A stretch of 64,000 nt of DNA from Pseudomonas sp. B33.4 (GTDB lineage Bacteria > Pseudomonadota > Gammaproteobacteria > Pseudomonadales > Pseudomonadaceae). The translations under genes were made by a program, and so were the position numbers. Positions 8,707-17,926 of the stretch are shown here, piece after piece (the stretch's first letter is position 1; each line of letters begins with the position of its first letter). The notes beneath the pieces were generated by a model. It saw only the letters and a program-made list of their open reading frames with translations. It was not told the origin of the DNA and ran no database searches. The stretch covers positions 6,148,001-6,212,000 of the forward strand of contig NZ_CP140706.1 of assembly GCF_034555375.1 (NCBI RefSeq), read 5' to 3'.

Positions 8707-9213
8707 ATGAGCCTGCCAAATCCCGCCGATCTGATCAGCCAGATGGCGACCCGCCTCAAGGCGCACCTTGCCCAGCGTGAAATCACTGAACCGCGTTACA
8801 TCGGCATTCGCACTGGCGGTATCTGGGTCGCGCAGGCTCTGCTCAAGGAATTGGGCAGCGACGCGCCACTGGGTACGCTGGATGTTTCTTTCTACCGCGA
8901 CGACTTCAGCCAGAACGGCCTGCACCCGCAAGTGCGCCCGTCCGCCCTGCCCTTCGAGATCGAAGGCCAGCATCTGGTGCTGATCGACGACGTACTGATG
9001 AGCGGCCGCACCATCCGCGCCGCCATGAACGAATTGTTCGACTACGGCCGCCCGGCCAGCGTGACCCTGGTCTGCTTGTTGGACCTGGACGCCGGCGAGC
9101 TGCCGATCCGCCCGAACGTGGTCGGTGCGACGCTGTCGCTGGACGCTCACGAACGGGTGAAGCTGTCCGGCCCCGAGCCGCTGACGCTCGAACTGCAAGA
9201 CTTCAACCTTTAA
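8707..9213 (+). CDS. pyrR: PyrR bifunctional regulator / uracil phosphoribosyltransferase
   Basis: 168 residues starting at 8707 after an AAGGAG site. The phosphoribosyltransferase PRPP loop is '[20 protein letters not shown]', and the N-terminal '[20 protein letters not shown]' fits PyrR. It heads a pyrR-pyrB-pyrC' group. In Pseudomonas, PyrR is reported to affect pyr gene expression; no RNA attenuator is obvious in the short leader here. The pyrB start is 27 bases downstream of its stop. Confidence 0.95.
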   Translation: MSLPNPADLISQMATRLKAHLAQREITEPRYIGIRTGGIWVAQALLKELGSDAPLGTLDVSFYRDDFSQNGLHPQVRPSALPFEIEGQHLVLIDDVLMSGRTIRAAMNELFDYGRPASVTLVCLLDLDAGELPIRPNVVGATLSLDAHERVKLSGPEPLTLELQDFNL

Positions 9214-9240
9214 TCCGCCCTATTGAGAGTCCCCTTCGCG

Positions 9241-10245
9241 ATGACGCCTCTAGATACCAAGCGCCCGCTGCAGCTCAATGATCAGGGCCAGCTGCGCCAC
9301 TTCCTCTCGCTCGACGGCCTGCGCCGCGAGTTGCTGACGGAAATCCTCGACACTGCCGACTCGTTCCTCGAAGTCGGTGCCCGGGCGGTGAAGAAAGTCC
9401 CGTTGCTGCGCGGCAAGACCGTGTGCAACGTGTTCTTCGAAAACTCCACGCGCACCCGCACCACCTTCGAACTGGCGGCCCAGCGGCTGTCGGCGGACGT
9501 GATCACCCTGAACGTGTCGACCTCGTCGGCAAGCAAGGGTGAAACGCTGCTCGACACCCTGCGCAACCTCGAAGCCATGGCCGCCGACATGTTTGTCGTG
9601 CGCCACGGTGATTCCGGTGCCGCGCACTTCATCGCCGAACATGTTTGCCCGCAAGTGGCGATCATCAACGGCGGCGACGGCCGTCATGCGCACCCGACGC
9701 AGGGCATGCTCGACATGCTCACCATTCGTCGGCACAAGGGTGGTTTCGAAAACCTTTCGGTGGCCATCGTCGGCGACATCCTGCACTCGCGGGTGGCACG
9801 TTCGAACATGCTCGCGTTGAAAACCCTCGGTTGCCCGGACATCCGCGTAATCGCGCCGAAAACCCTGCTGCCGATCGGCATCGAGCAATACGGTGTGAAG
9901 GTCTACACCGACATGACTGAAGGCCTGAAAGACGTCGACGTGGTGATCATGCTGCGCCTGCAGCGTGAACGCATGACTGGTGGCCTGTTGCCGAGCGAAG
10001 GTGAGTTCTACCGCTTATTCGGCCTGACCACCGCGCGTCTGGCCGGGGCCAAACCGGATTGCATCGTCATGCACCCGGGGCCGATCAACCGTGGCGTCGA
10101 AATCGAGTCCGCAGTGGCCGACGGCCCGCACTCGGTGATCCTCAATCAGGTGACCTACGGCATTGCGATTCGTATGGCTGTGTTGTCCATGGCCATGAGC
10201 GGACAAACCGCGCAGCGTCAATTCGAGCAGGAGAACGCCCAGTGA
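9241..10245 (+). CDS. pyrB: Aspartate carbamoyltransferase catalytic chain
   Basis: 334 residues from the ATG at 9241 ([20 protein letters not shown]), the length known for Pseudomonas PyrB; a start six codons earlier has no support. It condenses carbamoyl phosphate with aspartate in pyrimidine synthesis. Signature motifs: '[16 protein letters not shown]' (carbamoyl phosphate loop), '[12 protein letters not shown]', '[12 protein letters not shown]', '[14 protein letters not shown]' and 'MHPGPINRG'. In Pseudomonas it forms a dodecamer with the inactive dihydroorotase encoded next, whose GTG start overlaps the pyrB stop. Its N-terminal extension compared with E. coli carries nucleotide effector binding in this class. 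Confidence 0.98.
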   Translation: MTPLDTKRPLQLNDQGQLRHFLSLDGLRRELLTEILDTADSFLEVGARAVKKVPLLRGKTVCNVFFENSTRTRTTFELAAQRLSADVITLNVSTSSASKGETLLDTLRNLEAMAADMFVVRHGDSGAAHFIAEHVCPQVAIINGGDGRHAHPTQGMLDMLTIRRHKGGFENLSVAIVGDILHSRVARSNMLALKTLGCPDIRVIAPKTLLPIGIEQYGVKVYTDMTEGLKDVDVVIMLRLQRERMTGGLLPSEGEFYRLFGLTTARLAGAKPDCIVMHPGPINRGVEIESAVADGPHSVILNQVTYGIAIRMAVLSMAMSGQTAQRQFEQENAQ

Positions 10246-11513
10246 AGCTCAGCATTCTCGGCGCACGCGTCATCGACCCAAGCAGCGGCCTGGATCAAAT
10301 CACCGACATTCACGTTGAAGCCTGCAAGATCGTCGCCCTCGGCGCCGCCCCAGCGGGTTTCACGGCAGTTGAAACCATCGACGCCCAAGGCCTCGTCGCC
10401 GCTCCGGGCCTCGTCGATCTGAACGTGGCCCTGCGCGAGCCGGGTTACAGCCGTAAAGGCTCGATCATCAGCGAAACCCGCGCAGCGGCCGCCGGTGGAG
10501 TGACCAGCCTGTGCTGCCCGCCGAAAACCAAACCGGTGCTCGACACCTCCGCCGTGGCCGAGCTGATCCTCGACCGCGCCCGCGAAGCCGGCAACACCAA
10601 GGTGTTCCCGATTGGCGCGCTGAGCAAAGGTCTGGACGGCGAGCAACTGGCCGAGCTGGTGGCGCTGCGCGACGCCGGTTGTGTGGCGTTCGGCAACGGC
10701 CTGGAGAGTTTCCGCAACACCCGCACCCTGTGCCGGGCGCTGGAATATGCGGCGACGTTTGATCTGACGGTGATTTTCAACTCGCAGGATCATGATCTCG
10801 CCGAAGGCGGTCTGGCTCACGAAGGCGCGGTGGCCAGTTTCCTCGGCTTGCCGGGGATTCCGGAAACCGCTGAAACGGTGGCGCTGGCCCGGGATCTGTT
10901 GCTGGTTGAACAAACCGGCGTGCGCGCGCACTTCAGCCAACTGACCAGCGCTCGCGGTGTTGCCCTGATCGCGCAGGCTCAGGCCCGTGGTTTGAAGGTG
11001 ACGGCGGATGTCGCGTTGTATCAGTTGATTCTGACTGACGAAGCGCTGATCGACTTCAGCAGTCTGTACCACGTGCAGCCACCGCTGCGTACGCGTGCTG
11101 ACCGCGATGGCCTGCGTGCAGCGGTGAAGTCCGGGGTTGTGTCGGCGATCTCCAGCCATCACCAGCCGCACGAGCGCGACGCCAAACTGGCGCCGTTCGG
11201 CGCAACCGAGCCCGGCATCAGCAGTGTTGAACTGCTTTTGCCACTGGCGATGACGCTGGTTGAGGATGGTTTGCTCGATCTGCCGACGCTGCTGGCGCGT
11301 TTGAGCGCAGGCCCGGCTGAGGCATTGCGCCTGCCGGCGGGTAAGCTGGCGGTTGGTGGTGCGGCGGATATCGTGCTGTTCGACCCGCAGGCTTCGACGG
11401 TGGCTGGCGAAGGCTGGTTGTCGAAGGGCGAGAACTGCCCGTTCATCGGGCACACTTTGCCGGGTGTGGTTCGCTACACGCTAGTGGATGGGCGGATCAG
11501 CCACCAGGCTTGA
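10242..11513 (+). CDS. pyrX: PyrC', dihydroorotase-like non-catalytic partner of PyrB
   Basis: 423 residues starting with GTG at 10242, overlapping the pyrB TGA by four bases. It has the amidohydrolase fold of dihydroorotase ([20 protein letters not shown], '[20 protein letters not shown]'), but the HxH metal motif of active enzymes ('DxHxHxR') reads '[10 protein letters not shown]', so both histidines are replaced. This matches PyrC' of P. aeruginosa and P. putida, which is needed to assemble active PyrB but has no dihydroorotase activity. A true pyrC must exist elsewhere. Confidence 0.95.
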   Translation: MKLSILGARVIDPSSGLDQITDIHVEACKIVALGAAPAGFTAVETIDAQGLVAAPGLVDLNVALREPGYSRKGSIISETRAAAAGGVTSLCCPPKTKPVLDTSAVAELILDRAREAGNTKVFPIGALSKGLDGEQLAELVALRDAGCVAFGNGLESFRNTRTLCRALEYAATFDLTVIFNSQDHDLAEGGLAHEGAVASFLGLPGIPETAETVALARDLLLVEQTGVRAHFSQLTSARGVALIAQAQARGLKVTADVALYQLILTDEALIDFSSLYHVQPPLRTRADRDGLRAAVKSGVVSAISSHHQPHERDAKLAPFGATEPGISSVELLLPLAMTLVEDGLLDLPTLLARLSAGPAEALRLPAGKLAVGGAADIVLFDPQASTVAGEGWLSKGENCPFIGHTLPGVVRYTLVDGRISHQA

Positions 11514-11528
11514 TACCGCGTCGCCCCT

Positions 11529-11593
11529 TTCGCGAGCAGGCTCGCTCCCACAAGGATCACCGTGAACCCTGTGGGAGCGAGCCTGCTCGCGAA
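11529..11593. repeat. REP pair (GTGGGAGCGAG type), 65 bp
   Basis: TTCGCGAGCAGGCTCGCTCC and its reverse complement around a short spacer, between the convergent pyrC' and TM2 genes. It could act as a bidirectional terminator. Confidence 0.85.
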
Positions 11594-11596
11594 GAC

Positions 11597-12028
11597 TTAC
11601 TGGAAGGCGCCTCTGCCTTCGGCGTTGCGTACGGAGACCTGATCATTCAGCGTCCAGAAGTCATACAGTACCCCCAGAAAGAACAACCCGCCCGTGAGCA
11701 GATAAATCAGTCCGCTGATCCACTTGCCTTGATACATCCGGTGCACGCCGAGCGCGCCAAGGAACGTCAGCAGAATCCACGCCACGTTGTATTCGATCGG
11801 TCCTGCGGTAAAACGCAGATCCGCCTCGCGATCCATCGCCGGGATCAGAAACATGTCGATGAGCCAGCCAATACCCAGCAGACCGAAGGTGAAGAACCAG
11901 ATCGTCCCGGTCACCGGCTTGCCGTAATAGAAGCGGTGGGCGCCGGTAAAACCGAAAATCCACAGCAGATAACCAATGATTTTGCTGTGCGTATCTTGCT
12001 GCTGAACGAATTGTTGATAGGGGTTCAT
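11597..12028 (-). CDS. TM2 domain-containing membrane protein
   Basis: 143 residues with two TM2 modules, each a pair of membrane helices around a conserved loop: 'GAHRFYYGKPVTGTIWF' near residue 29 and 'GVHRMYQGKWISGLIYL' near residue 93. The spacing suggests four membrane segments. The function of bacterial TM2 proteins is unknown. It is a single gene convergent with pyrC', with a REP pair between the two ends. Confidence 0.85.
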   Translation of the reverse strand: MNPYQQFVQQQDTHSKIIGYLLWIFGFTGAHRFYYGKPVTGTIWFFTFGLLGIGWLIDMFLIPAMDREADLRFTAGPIEYNVAWILLTFLGALGVHRMYQGKWISGLIYLLTGGLFFLGVLYDFWTLNDQVSVRNAEGRGAFQ

Positions 12029-12276
12029 GAAGACCTCGATTCACACGATAGATAAATATTCTTGAATTCTTTGTGACTTTTTTACAGGTAGCCGACGTAC
12101 GGCAAATGTTACCGTTGCTACCGTCAAAGCCTTATAGCACCTGACTTCTGTCCGACAATTGCGTCCATTTGCCGCTTATTTGGTTCCGTTGGCCGCCAAC
12201 TGAATCGACCAACGGACTCGGAATGAAAAAAAACTCTGTTATAAAGTTGCGCGCTATCACTGAAGAGCCACGCCTA

Positions 12277-12894
12277 ATGCGACCATTTTTCAAGACATGG
12301 CTAACCATCTGCCTATTAATGCCACTGGCCGCCCACGCCACCAATCGTGAGCAACGTCTTCCTAACGTTAACGGCTTTACCCCTAAATCCCACGCTTCGG
12401 CTCCTTCGAGCAAAAGCAGCAAAAGCAAAACCACCACGCTGAGCAGCAAGAGCCACAGCAAGCTGGTGCCACCGATGGCGAGCAAGGAAAGCAGCAATGT
12501 GCTGAGCCGTGCGGTCAACGTCCTCGGTACACCTTATCGTTGGGGCGGCAGCAGCCCAAGTAAAGGTTTCGATTGCAGCGGTCTGGTGAAATACGCGTTC
12601 AACGACGCTACGTTCGACCTGCCACGCACCTCCAACGCCATGGCCAGCGGTCACGGCGAGAAAGTCGAGCGCAAGGATCTGAAGCCGGGCGACCTGATTT
12701 TCTTCAACATCAAGAGCCGTCGGGTCAACCACGTTGCCATCTACCTGGGCAACGACCGCTTCATCCACGCGCCTCGTCGGGGCAAAGCGGTGAGCATCGA
12801 TACGCTGAACAAGCCGTATTGGCAGCAGCATTACGTGGTTGCCAAGCGTGTGTTGCCGAAGGAACAGAGCCAGATGCGCGTGGTTCAACGCTGA
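12277..12894 (+). CDS. NlpC/P60 family peptidoglycan endopeptidase
   Basis: 205 residues from the ATG at 12277, chosen because a typical signal peptide follows (MRPFFKTWLTICLLMPLAAHA); an in-frame ATG at 12223 would add a basic extension. After a Ser/Lys-rich linker (about residues 35-60) comes an NlpC/P60 domain with catalytic Cys in 'YRWGGSSPSKGFDCSGLVKY', His in 'RRVNHVAIYLGNDRFIHAP' and the usual spacing between them. It probably cleaves stem peptides in the periplasm. There is no lipobox Cys in the leader. The 248-bp region upstream is AT-rich and should hold its promoter. Confidence 0.9.
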   Translation: MRPFFKTWLTICLLMPLAAHATNREQRLPNVNGFTPKSHASAPSSKSSKSKTTTLSSKSHSKLVPPMASKESSNVLSRAVNVLGTPYRWGGSSPSKGFDCSGLVKYAFNDATFDLPRTSNAMASGHGEKVERKDLKPGDLIFFNIKSRRVNHVAIYLGNDRFIHAPRRGKAVSIDTLNKPYWQQHYVVAKRVLPKEQSQMRVVQR

Positions 12895-12933
12895 GCTGAC
12901 TGATCCGGAATCTGCTCAAGCAGTACTGGCCCC

Positions 12934-13008
12934 TTCGCGAGCAGGCTCGCTCCCACATTTGATTTGTGAACGACGCAAATCCCCTGTGGGAGCGAGCCTG
13001 CTCGCGAA
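12934..13008. repeat. REP pair (GTGGGAGCGAG type), 75 bp
   Basis: TTCGCGAGCAGGCTCGCTCC...GGAGCGAGCCTGCTCGCGAA, between the convergent NlpC/P60 and pilT genes; the same length as the copy at 43845. Confidence 0.85.
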
Positions 13009-13037
13009 GAGGCCGGTAATAGCAACACAACTCCCCC

Positions 13038-14072
13038 TCAGAAATTATCCGGCGTACGCGCCTTCTCTCGTGCATGTTCGCGACTGATCAAACCTTTTGT
13101 CACCAGATCCTTCAGGCACATGTCCAGTGTCTGCATCCCCAACGACCCGCCGGTCTGAATCGCCGAGTACATCTGCGCCACCTTGTCTTCGCGGATCAGG
13201 TTGCGGATCGCCGACGTCCCCAGCATGATCTCGTGCGCCGCCACCCGTCCGCCGCCGATCTTCTTGATCAGCGTCTGCGAGACCACCGCCAGCAACGACT
13301 CCGACAGCATCGAGCGCACCATCGACTTCTCGTCACCGGGGAACACGTCCACCACCCGGTCGATGGTTTTCGCTGCCGATGTGGTGTGCAGCGTGCCGAA
13401 CACCAGATGCCCGGTTTCGGCGGCGGTCAGCGCCAGGCGAATGGTTTCCAGATCGCGCATCTCACCGACCAGGATCACGTCCGGGTCCTCGCGCAGCGCC
13501 GAGCGTAAAGCAGTAGCGAAACTGCGGGTATCACGATGGACTTCGCGCTGATTGATCAGGCATTTGCGTGATTCGTGGACGAATTCGATCGGGTCTTCAA
13601 TGGTCAGAATGTGATGGTGGCGATGGGTGTTGAGGTAGTCGATCATTGCCGCCAGCGTGGTCGACTTGCCCGAACCGGTCGGCCCGGTCACCAGTACCAG
13701 CCCGCGCGGCGCATCGGTGATCTTGCGGAAGACGTCGCCCATGGCCAGGTCTTCCATGCTCAGCACTTTCGACGGAATGGTACGGAATACGGCGCCGGCG
13801 CCACGGTTCTGGTTAAAGGCGTTAACCCGGAAACGCGCGACACCCGGCACTTCGAAGGAAAAGTCGGTTTCCAGATGTTTCTCGAAGTCGACGCGTTGGG
13901 TGTCGTTCATGATGTCGTAGATCAATTCGTGCACTTGCTTGTGATCCAGCGCCGGCAGATTGATCCGCCGCACATCGCCATCGACACGGATCATCGGCGG
14001 CAGACCGGCCGACAGGTGCAGGTCGGAAGCTCCCTGTTTGGCGCTGAAGGCCAGCAGTTCAGTGATATCCAT
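13038..14072 (-). CDS. pilT: PilT, type IV pilus retraction ATPase
   Basis: 344 residues from the ATG at 14072 (MDITELLAFSAKQGASDLHL), exactly the usual PilT length; the longer frame extends into yggS territory. Motifs: Walker A 'VTGPTGSGKSTTLAAM', Asp box 'ILTIEDPIEFVHE', Walker B 'VILVGEMRDLETIRLALTAA', His box 'TGHLVFGTLHT' and the retraction motif 'AIRNLIRE'. It powers pilus disassembly for twitching. It is divergent from yggS. The paralogue pilU, which follows pilT in P. aeruginosa, is not present; a REP pair and the NlpC/P60 gene follow instead. Confidence 0.98.
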   Translation of the reverse strand: MDITELLAFSAKQGASDLHLSAGLPPMIRVDGDVRRINLPALDHKQVHELIYDIMNDTQRVDFEKHLETDFSFEVPGVARFRVNAFNQNRGAGAVFRTIPSKVLSMEDLAMGDVFRKITDAPRGLVLVTGPTGSGKSTTLAAMIDYLNTHRHHHILTIEDPIEFVHESRKCLINQREVHRDTRSFATALRSALREDPDVILVGEMRDLETIRLALTAAETGHLVFGTLHTTSAAKTIDRVVDVFPGDEKSMVRSMLSESLLAVVSQTLIKKIGGGRVAAHEIMLGTSAIRNLIREDKVAQMYSAIQTGGSLGMQTLDMCLKDLVTKGLISREHAREKARTPDNF

Positions 14073-14128
14073 AGCGCTCCTCAATTCCAGTAGAATGCCG
14101 CGAACCTTCAGACCGCCGGCACCTCTTG

Positions 14129-14815
14129 ATGTCCACGATAGCAGACAACATTTCCCACGTTGGTTCGCGCATCCAGACCGCGACCCAAGCCGCACGCCGT
14201 CCTGAAAACAGCGTTCAGCTGCTCGCCGTGAGCAAGACCAAACCCGCTGAAGCCCTGCGCGAAGCCTATGCCGCCGGCCTGCGCGACTTCGGCGAGAACT
14301 ATCTGCAGGAAGCCTTGAGCAAACAGCTCGAACTGGCGGATCTGCCCTTGATCTGGCACTTCATCGGCCCCATTCAATCGAACAAGACTCGCGCGATTGC
14401 CGAGCATTTCGACTGGGTGCATTCCGTGGATCGCCTGAAAATTGCTCAACGCCTGTCCGAACAGCGCCCGGCCGAACTGGCGCCGCTGAATATCTGCATT
14501 CAGGTCAACGTCAGCGGTGAGGCCAGCAAATCTGGCTGCACCCCGGCCGATCTGCCGGCATTGGCCGAGGCCATCAACGCGTTGCCGCGCCTGAAGCTGC
14601 GCGGCTTGATGGCGATTCCCGAGCCGACCGACGACCGCACCGAACAAGACGCGGCCTTCGCCGCCGTGCAGAAATTGCAGGCGAGCCTCGATCTGCCGCT
14701 CGACACACTTTCCATGGGCATGAGCCACGACCTCGAGTCGGCCATTGCCCAAGGCGCCACCTGGGTTCGTATCGGTACGGCCCTGTTTGGCGCCCGCGAC
14801 TATTCCCAATCTTGA
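14129..14815 (+). CDS. yggS: YggS family pyridoxal phosphate homeostasis protein
   Basis: 228 residues from the ATG at 14129. It is an alanine racemase N-terminal-like barrel with the PLP lysine in 'LLAVSKTKPAEALREAY', then 'DFGENYLQEALSKQ', 'WHFIGPIQSNKTRAIAEHF' and the phosphate site 'LSMGMSHDLESAIAQGATWV'. The family buffers PLP and has no known enzymatic activity. It is followed after 23 bases by proC, a conserved neighbourhood (yggS-proC-yggT-yggU). Confidence 0.97.
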   Translation: MSTIADNISHVGSRIQTATQAARRPENSVQLLAVSKTKPAEALREAYAAGLRDFGENYLQEALSKQLELADLPLIWHFIGPIQSNKTRAIAEHFDWVHSVDRLKIAQRLSEQRPAELAPLNICIQVNVSGEASKSGCTPADLPALAEAINALPRLKLRGLMAIPEPTDDRTEQDAAFAAVQKLQASLDLPLDTLSMGMSHDLESAIAQGATWVRIGTALFGARDYSQS

Positions 14816-14838
14816 ACGTTTCCAGATAAGGACCACAC

Positions 14839-15657
14839 ATGAGCAACACACGTATTGCGTTTATCGGTGCGGGCAACATGGCGGCCAGTTTGATCGGCGG
14901 CTTGCGCGCCAAGGGTCTGGAAGCGACGCAGATCCGCGCCAGCGACCCGGGTGAAGAAACCCGCGCCAAGGTCAGCGCCGAACACGGCATCGAAACCTTT
15001 GCCGACAACGCTCAGGCCATCGCCGGCATGGATGTGGTCGTACTGGCGGTCAAACCACAGGCCATGAAAGCTGTGTGCGAGGCGATTCGTCCAAGCCTGA
15101 AACCGAATCAACTGGTGGTGTCCATCGCGGCCGGTATCACTTGCGCAAGCATGACCGCATGGCTTGGCGAACAGCCGATCGTGCGCTGCATGCCAAACAC
15201 TCCGGCGCTGCTGCGTCAGGGCGTCAGCGGTTTGTACGCGACCAGCGAAGTGACCGCCGAGCAACGTCAGCAAGCTGAAGAGCTGCTGTCCGCCGTCGGT
15301 ATCGCCCTGTGGCTGAAAGAAGAACAACAACTCGATGCGGTGACCGCCGTCTCCGGCTCCGGCCCGGCGTACTTCTTCTTGCTGATCGAAGCCATGACCG
15401 CCGCCGGCGTCAAACTCGGCCTGCCGAAGGACATCGCTGAACAGCTAACCCTGCAGACCGCGCTGGGCGCCGCGCACATGGCTGTGTCCAGCGATGTTGA
15501 CGCTGCCGAACTGCGCCGTCGCGTGACCTCGCCAAACGGCACCACGGAAGCTGCGATCAATTCATTCCAGGCCAATGGCTTCGAAGCCCTGGTCGAAACC
15601 GCACTCGGCGCCGCCGCGCACCGCTCGGCCGAAATGGCCGAACAACTGGGCAAATAA
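14839..15657 (+). CDS. proC: Pyrroline-5-carboxylate reductase
   Basis: 272 residues. It reduces pyrroline-5-carboxylate to proline with NAD(P)H. N-terminal Rossmann motif 'IAFIGAGNMAASLIGGL'; 'VVLAVKPQAMKAVCEAIRP'; the family signature around 'VRCMPNTPALLRQGVSGLY' and 'VTAVSGSGPAYFFLLIEAM'; C-terminal 'RVTSPNGTTEAAINSF'. It sits between yggS and yggT with short spacing, so an operon is likely. Confidence 0.98.
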   Translation: MSNTRIAFIGAGNMAASLIGGLRAKGLEATQIRASDPGEETRAKVSAEHGIETFADNAQAIAGMDVVVLAVKPQAMKAVCEAIRPSLKPNQLVVSIAAGITCASMTAWLGEQPIVRCMPNTPALLRQGVSGLYATSEVTAEQRQQAEELLSAVGIALWLKEEQQLDAVTAVSGSGPAYFFLLIEAMTAAGVKLGLPKDIAEQLTLQTALGAAHMAVSSDVDAAELRRRVTSPNGTTEAAINSFQANGFEALVETALGAAAHRSAEMAEQLGK

Positions 15658-15667
15658 GGAGCCTTAC

Positions 15668-16258
15668 ATGATTGGATTGAACACTGCAGCGGTTTACGTG
15701 CTGCAAACCCTCGGCAGCCTGTACCTGCTGATCGTGCTGCTGCGCTTCGTCCTGCAACTGGTGCGGGCAAACTTCTACAACCCGCTGTGCCAGTTCATCG
15801 TCAAAGCCACCCAGCCACTGCTCAAGCCACTGCGCCGGATCATCCCGAGCCTGTTCGGTCTGGACATGTCGTCGCTGGTGCTGGCGATCCTGGTGCAGCT
15901 GGCGCTGATGGCGCTGACCCTGCTGCTGACTTACGGCACCACCGGTAACCCGCTGCAACTGTTTATCTGGTCGATCATTGGCGTGACCGCGCTGTTCCTG
16001 AAGATTTTCTTCTTCGCCCTGATCATCAGCGTGATCCTCTCGTGGGTCGCACCGGGCAGCCACAATCCGGGCGCTGAGCTGGTCAACCAGATCTGCGAGC
16101 CGGCGCTGGCACCGTTCCGTCGTTTTCTGCCGAGCATGGGTGGCCTGGACCTGTCGCCGATCTTCGCCTTCCTCGTGCTGAAGCTGATCGACATGCTGGT
16201 GATCAATAATCTGGCGGCGATGACGATGATGCCGGAAATCCTCCGACTGCTGATGTGA
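15668..16258 (+). CDS. yggT: YggT family membrane protein
   Basis: 196 residues from the ATG at 15668 after an AAGGAG site; the upstream in-frame extension overlaps proC. It has two YggT repeats: 'LYLLIVLLRFVLQLVRANFY' with 'KATQPLLKPLRRIIPS', then 'FALIISVILSWVAPGSHNPG' with 'CEPALAPFRRFLPSMGGLDL'. At least four membrane segments are predicted. The role is poorly defined; a link to osmotic or division functions has been proposed for family members. Its stop overlaps the yggU start. Confidence 0.93.
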   Translation: MIGLNTAAVYVLQTLGSLYLLIVLLRFVLQLVRANFYNPLCQFIVKATQPLLKPLRRIIPSLFGLDMSSLVLAILVQLALMALTLLLTYGTTGNPLQLFIWSIIGVTALFLKIFFFALIISVILSWVAPGSHNPGAELVNQICEPALAPFRRFLPSMGGLDLSPIFAFLVLKLIDMLVINNLAAMTMMPEILRLLM

Positions 16259-16551
16259 GCTGGTTCCGTTGGGACGGTGACGACTTGATCCTTGAGTGTC
16301 ACCTGCAACCGGCAGCCCGTAGCGATGACTTCGCCGGGCTGCACGGCGATCGTCTGAAGATCCGCCTGACTGCGCCGCCGGTCGAGGGCAAGGCCAATGC
16401 TTATCTGATGGGCTTTCTAGCCAAGGCATTTGGCGTTTCGAAGAGCCAGGTCAGTTTGCTCAGCGGTGAGTTGAACCGGCAGAAGCGGGTGAAGATTTGT
16501 TCGCCGAAGAAGTTGCCGGATTTGCCTGGGTTGATTGGGCGCTTGTCTTGA
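16255..16551 (+). CDS. yggU: YggU/DUF167 family protein
   Basis: 98 residues; ATG overlaps the yggT stop (ATGTGA). DUF167 motifs 'ECHLQPAARSDDF', 'LKIRLTAPPVEGKANAYLM' and 'FLAKAFGVSKSQVSLLSGEL' are intact. The function is unknown. It ends the yggS-proC-yggT-yggU cluster; a 150-bp repeat follows. Confidence 0.92.
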   Translation: MSWFRWDGDDLILECHLQPAARSDDFAGLHGDRLKIRLTAPPVEGKANAYLMGFLAKAFGVSKSQVSLLSGELNRQKRVKICSPKKLPDLPGLIGRLS

Positions 16552-16568
16552 GTTTTGCGGTGTCTGTG

Positions 16569-16717
16569 CCCCTCACCCCAACCCTCTTCCCCTGGAGAGG
16601 GAGCCGATCCAGGGTGTTTTCGGAACCTGAGTTCAGCCCGGATAGATCAGGTCGGCGTAGCTCAAAAGAACACCTCGGTCGGTCCCCTCTACCTCTGGGA
16701 GAGGGCTAGGGTTAGGG
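16569..16717. repeat. MITE-like 150-bp inverted-terminal element
   Basis: It begins CCCCTCACCCCAACCCTCTT and ends GGGAGAGGGCTAGGGTTAGG, near-inverted ends, with an internal 'GAACCTGAGTTCAGCCCGG...GATCAGGTCG' block. A related copy lies at 57249-57405 with the same ends and the same internal 'AACCTGAGTTCGGCTGGATA' block. There is no coding capacity. It fills the gap between yggU and metX. Confidence 0.8.
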
Positions 16718-16779
16718 CTGCTTGCCGCTAACCCCCCCGGTCTTTAGACTTACGCCTCATTTCAACGAGAGCAGGGTCG

Positions 16780-17919
16780 ATGCCAACTGCCTTTCCCCCC
16801 GATTCTGTTGGTCTGGTGACGCCGCAAACCGCGCACTTCAGCGTACCGCTGGCCTTGGCCTGTGGCCGTTCGCTGGCCGCCTATGACCTGATCTACGAAA
16901 CCTACGGCACGCTGAACGAGCAAGCGAGCAACGCCGTGCTGATTTGCCACGCCTTGTCCGGCCACCACCACGCCGCCGGTTATCACAGCGTCGACGACCG
17001 CAAGCCCGGTTGGTGGGACAGCTGCATCGGCCCCGGCAAACCGATCGACACCAACAAGTTCTTCGTGGTCAGCCTGAACAACCTCGGCGGCTGCAACGGC
17101 TCCACCGGCCCGAGCAGCATCAACCCGGAGACCGGCAAACCGTTCGGTGCCGACTTCCCGGTACTCACCGTAGAAGACTGGGTGCACAGCCAGGCGCGTC
17201 TCGCTGACCTGCTCGGCATCGGCCAGTGGGCGGCGGTGATTGGCGGCAGCCTCGGCGGCATGCAGGCGTTGCAATGGACCATCACTTACCCCGATCGAGT
17301 GCGTCATTGCCTGGCCATCGCCTCGGCACCGAAGCTGTCGGCGCAGAACATCGCCTTCAACGAAGTCGCGCGTCAGGCGATCCTCACCGACCCGGAATTC
17401 CACGGCGGCTCGTTCCAGGAAGCGGGTGTGATCCCCAAGCGCGGCTTGATGCTGGCGCGCATGGTCGGCCACATCACTTACCTGTCCGATGATTCGATGG
17501 GCGAGAAATTCGGCCGTGGCCTGAAGAGCGAAAAGCTCAACTACGACTTCCACAGTGTCGAATTCCAGGTCGAAAGCTACCTGCGCTATCAGGGCGAAGA
17601 GTTCTCCGGACGCTTCGACGCCAACACCTATCTGCTGATGACCAAGGCGCTGGACTACTTCGATCCGGCGGCGAACTTCGACGATAACCTGGCGAAAACC
17701 TTCGAGAACGCCACGGCCAAGTTCTGCGTAATGTCGTTCACCACCGACTGGCGCTTCTCCCCGGCCCGTTCGCGGGAGCTGGTGGATGCGCTGATGGCGG
17801 CGCGCAAAGACGTCAGCTATCTGGAAATCGATGCGCCGCAGGGCCACGACGCCTTCCTGATTCCGATCCCGCGCTACTTGCAGGCGTTCGGCAATTACAT
17901 GAACCGCATCACGTTGTGA
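16780..17919 (+). CDS. metX: Homoserine O-succinyltransferase (MetX)
   Basis: 379 residues, alpha/beta hydrolase fold. Nucleophile elbow '[16 protein letters not shown]', '[20 protein letters not shown]' near the N-terminus, '[20 protein letters not shown]', and C-terminal His in '[18 protein letters not shown]'. In Pseudomonas this MetX-type enzyme transfers succinyl, not acetyl, to homoserine at the start of methionine synthesis and depends on MetW, which follows after 7 bases. The acyl preference cannot be read from sequence here and is taken from the family in this genus. Confidence 0.96.
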   Translation: MPTAFPPDSVGLVTPQTAHFSVPLALACGRSLAAYDLIYETYGTLNEQASNAVLICHALSGHHHAAGYHSVDDRKPGWWDSCIGPGKPIDTNKFFVVSLNNLGGCNGSTGPSSINPETGKPFGADFPVLTVEDWVHSQARLADLLGIGQWAAVIGGSLGGMQALQWTITYPDRVRHCLAIASAPKLSAQNIAFNEVARQAILTDPEFHGGSFQEAGVIPKRGLMLARMVGHITYLSDDSMGEKFGRGLKSEKLNYDFHSVEFQVESYLRYQGEEFSGRFDANTYLLMTKALDYFDPAANFDDNLAKTFENATAKFCVMSFTTDWRFSPARSRELVDALMAARKDVSYLEIDAPQGHDAFLIPIPRYLQAFGNYMNRITL

Positions 17920-17926
17920 GAAAGCC

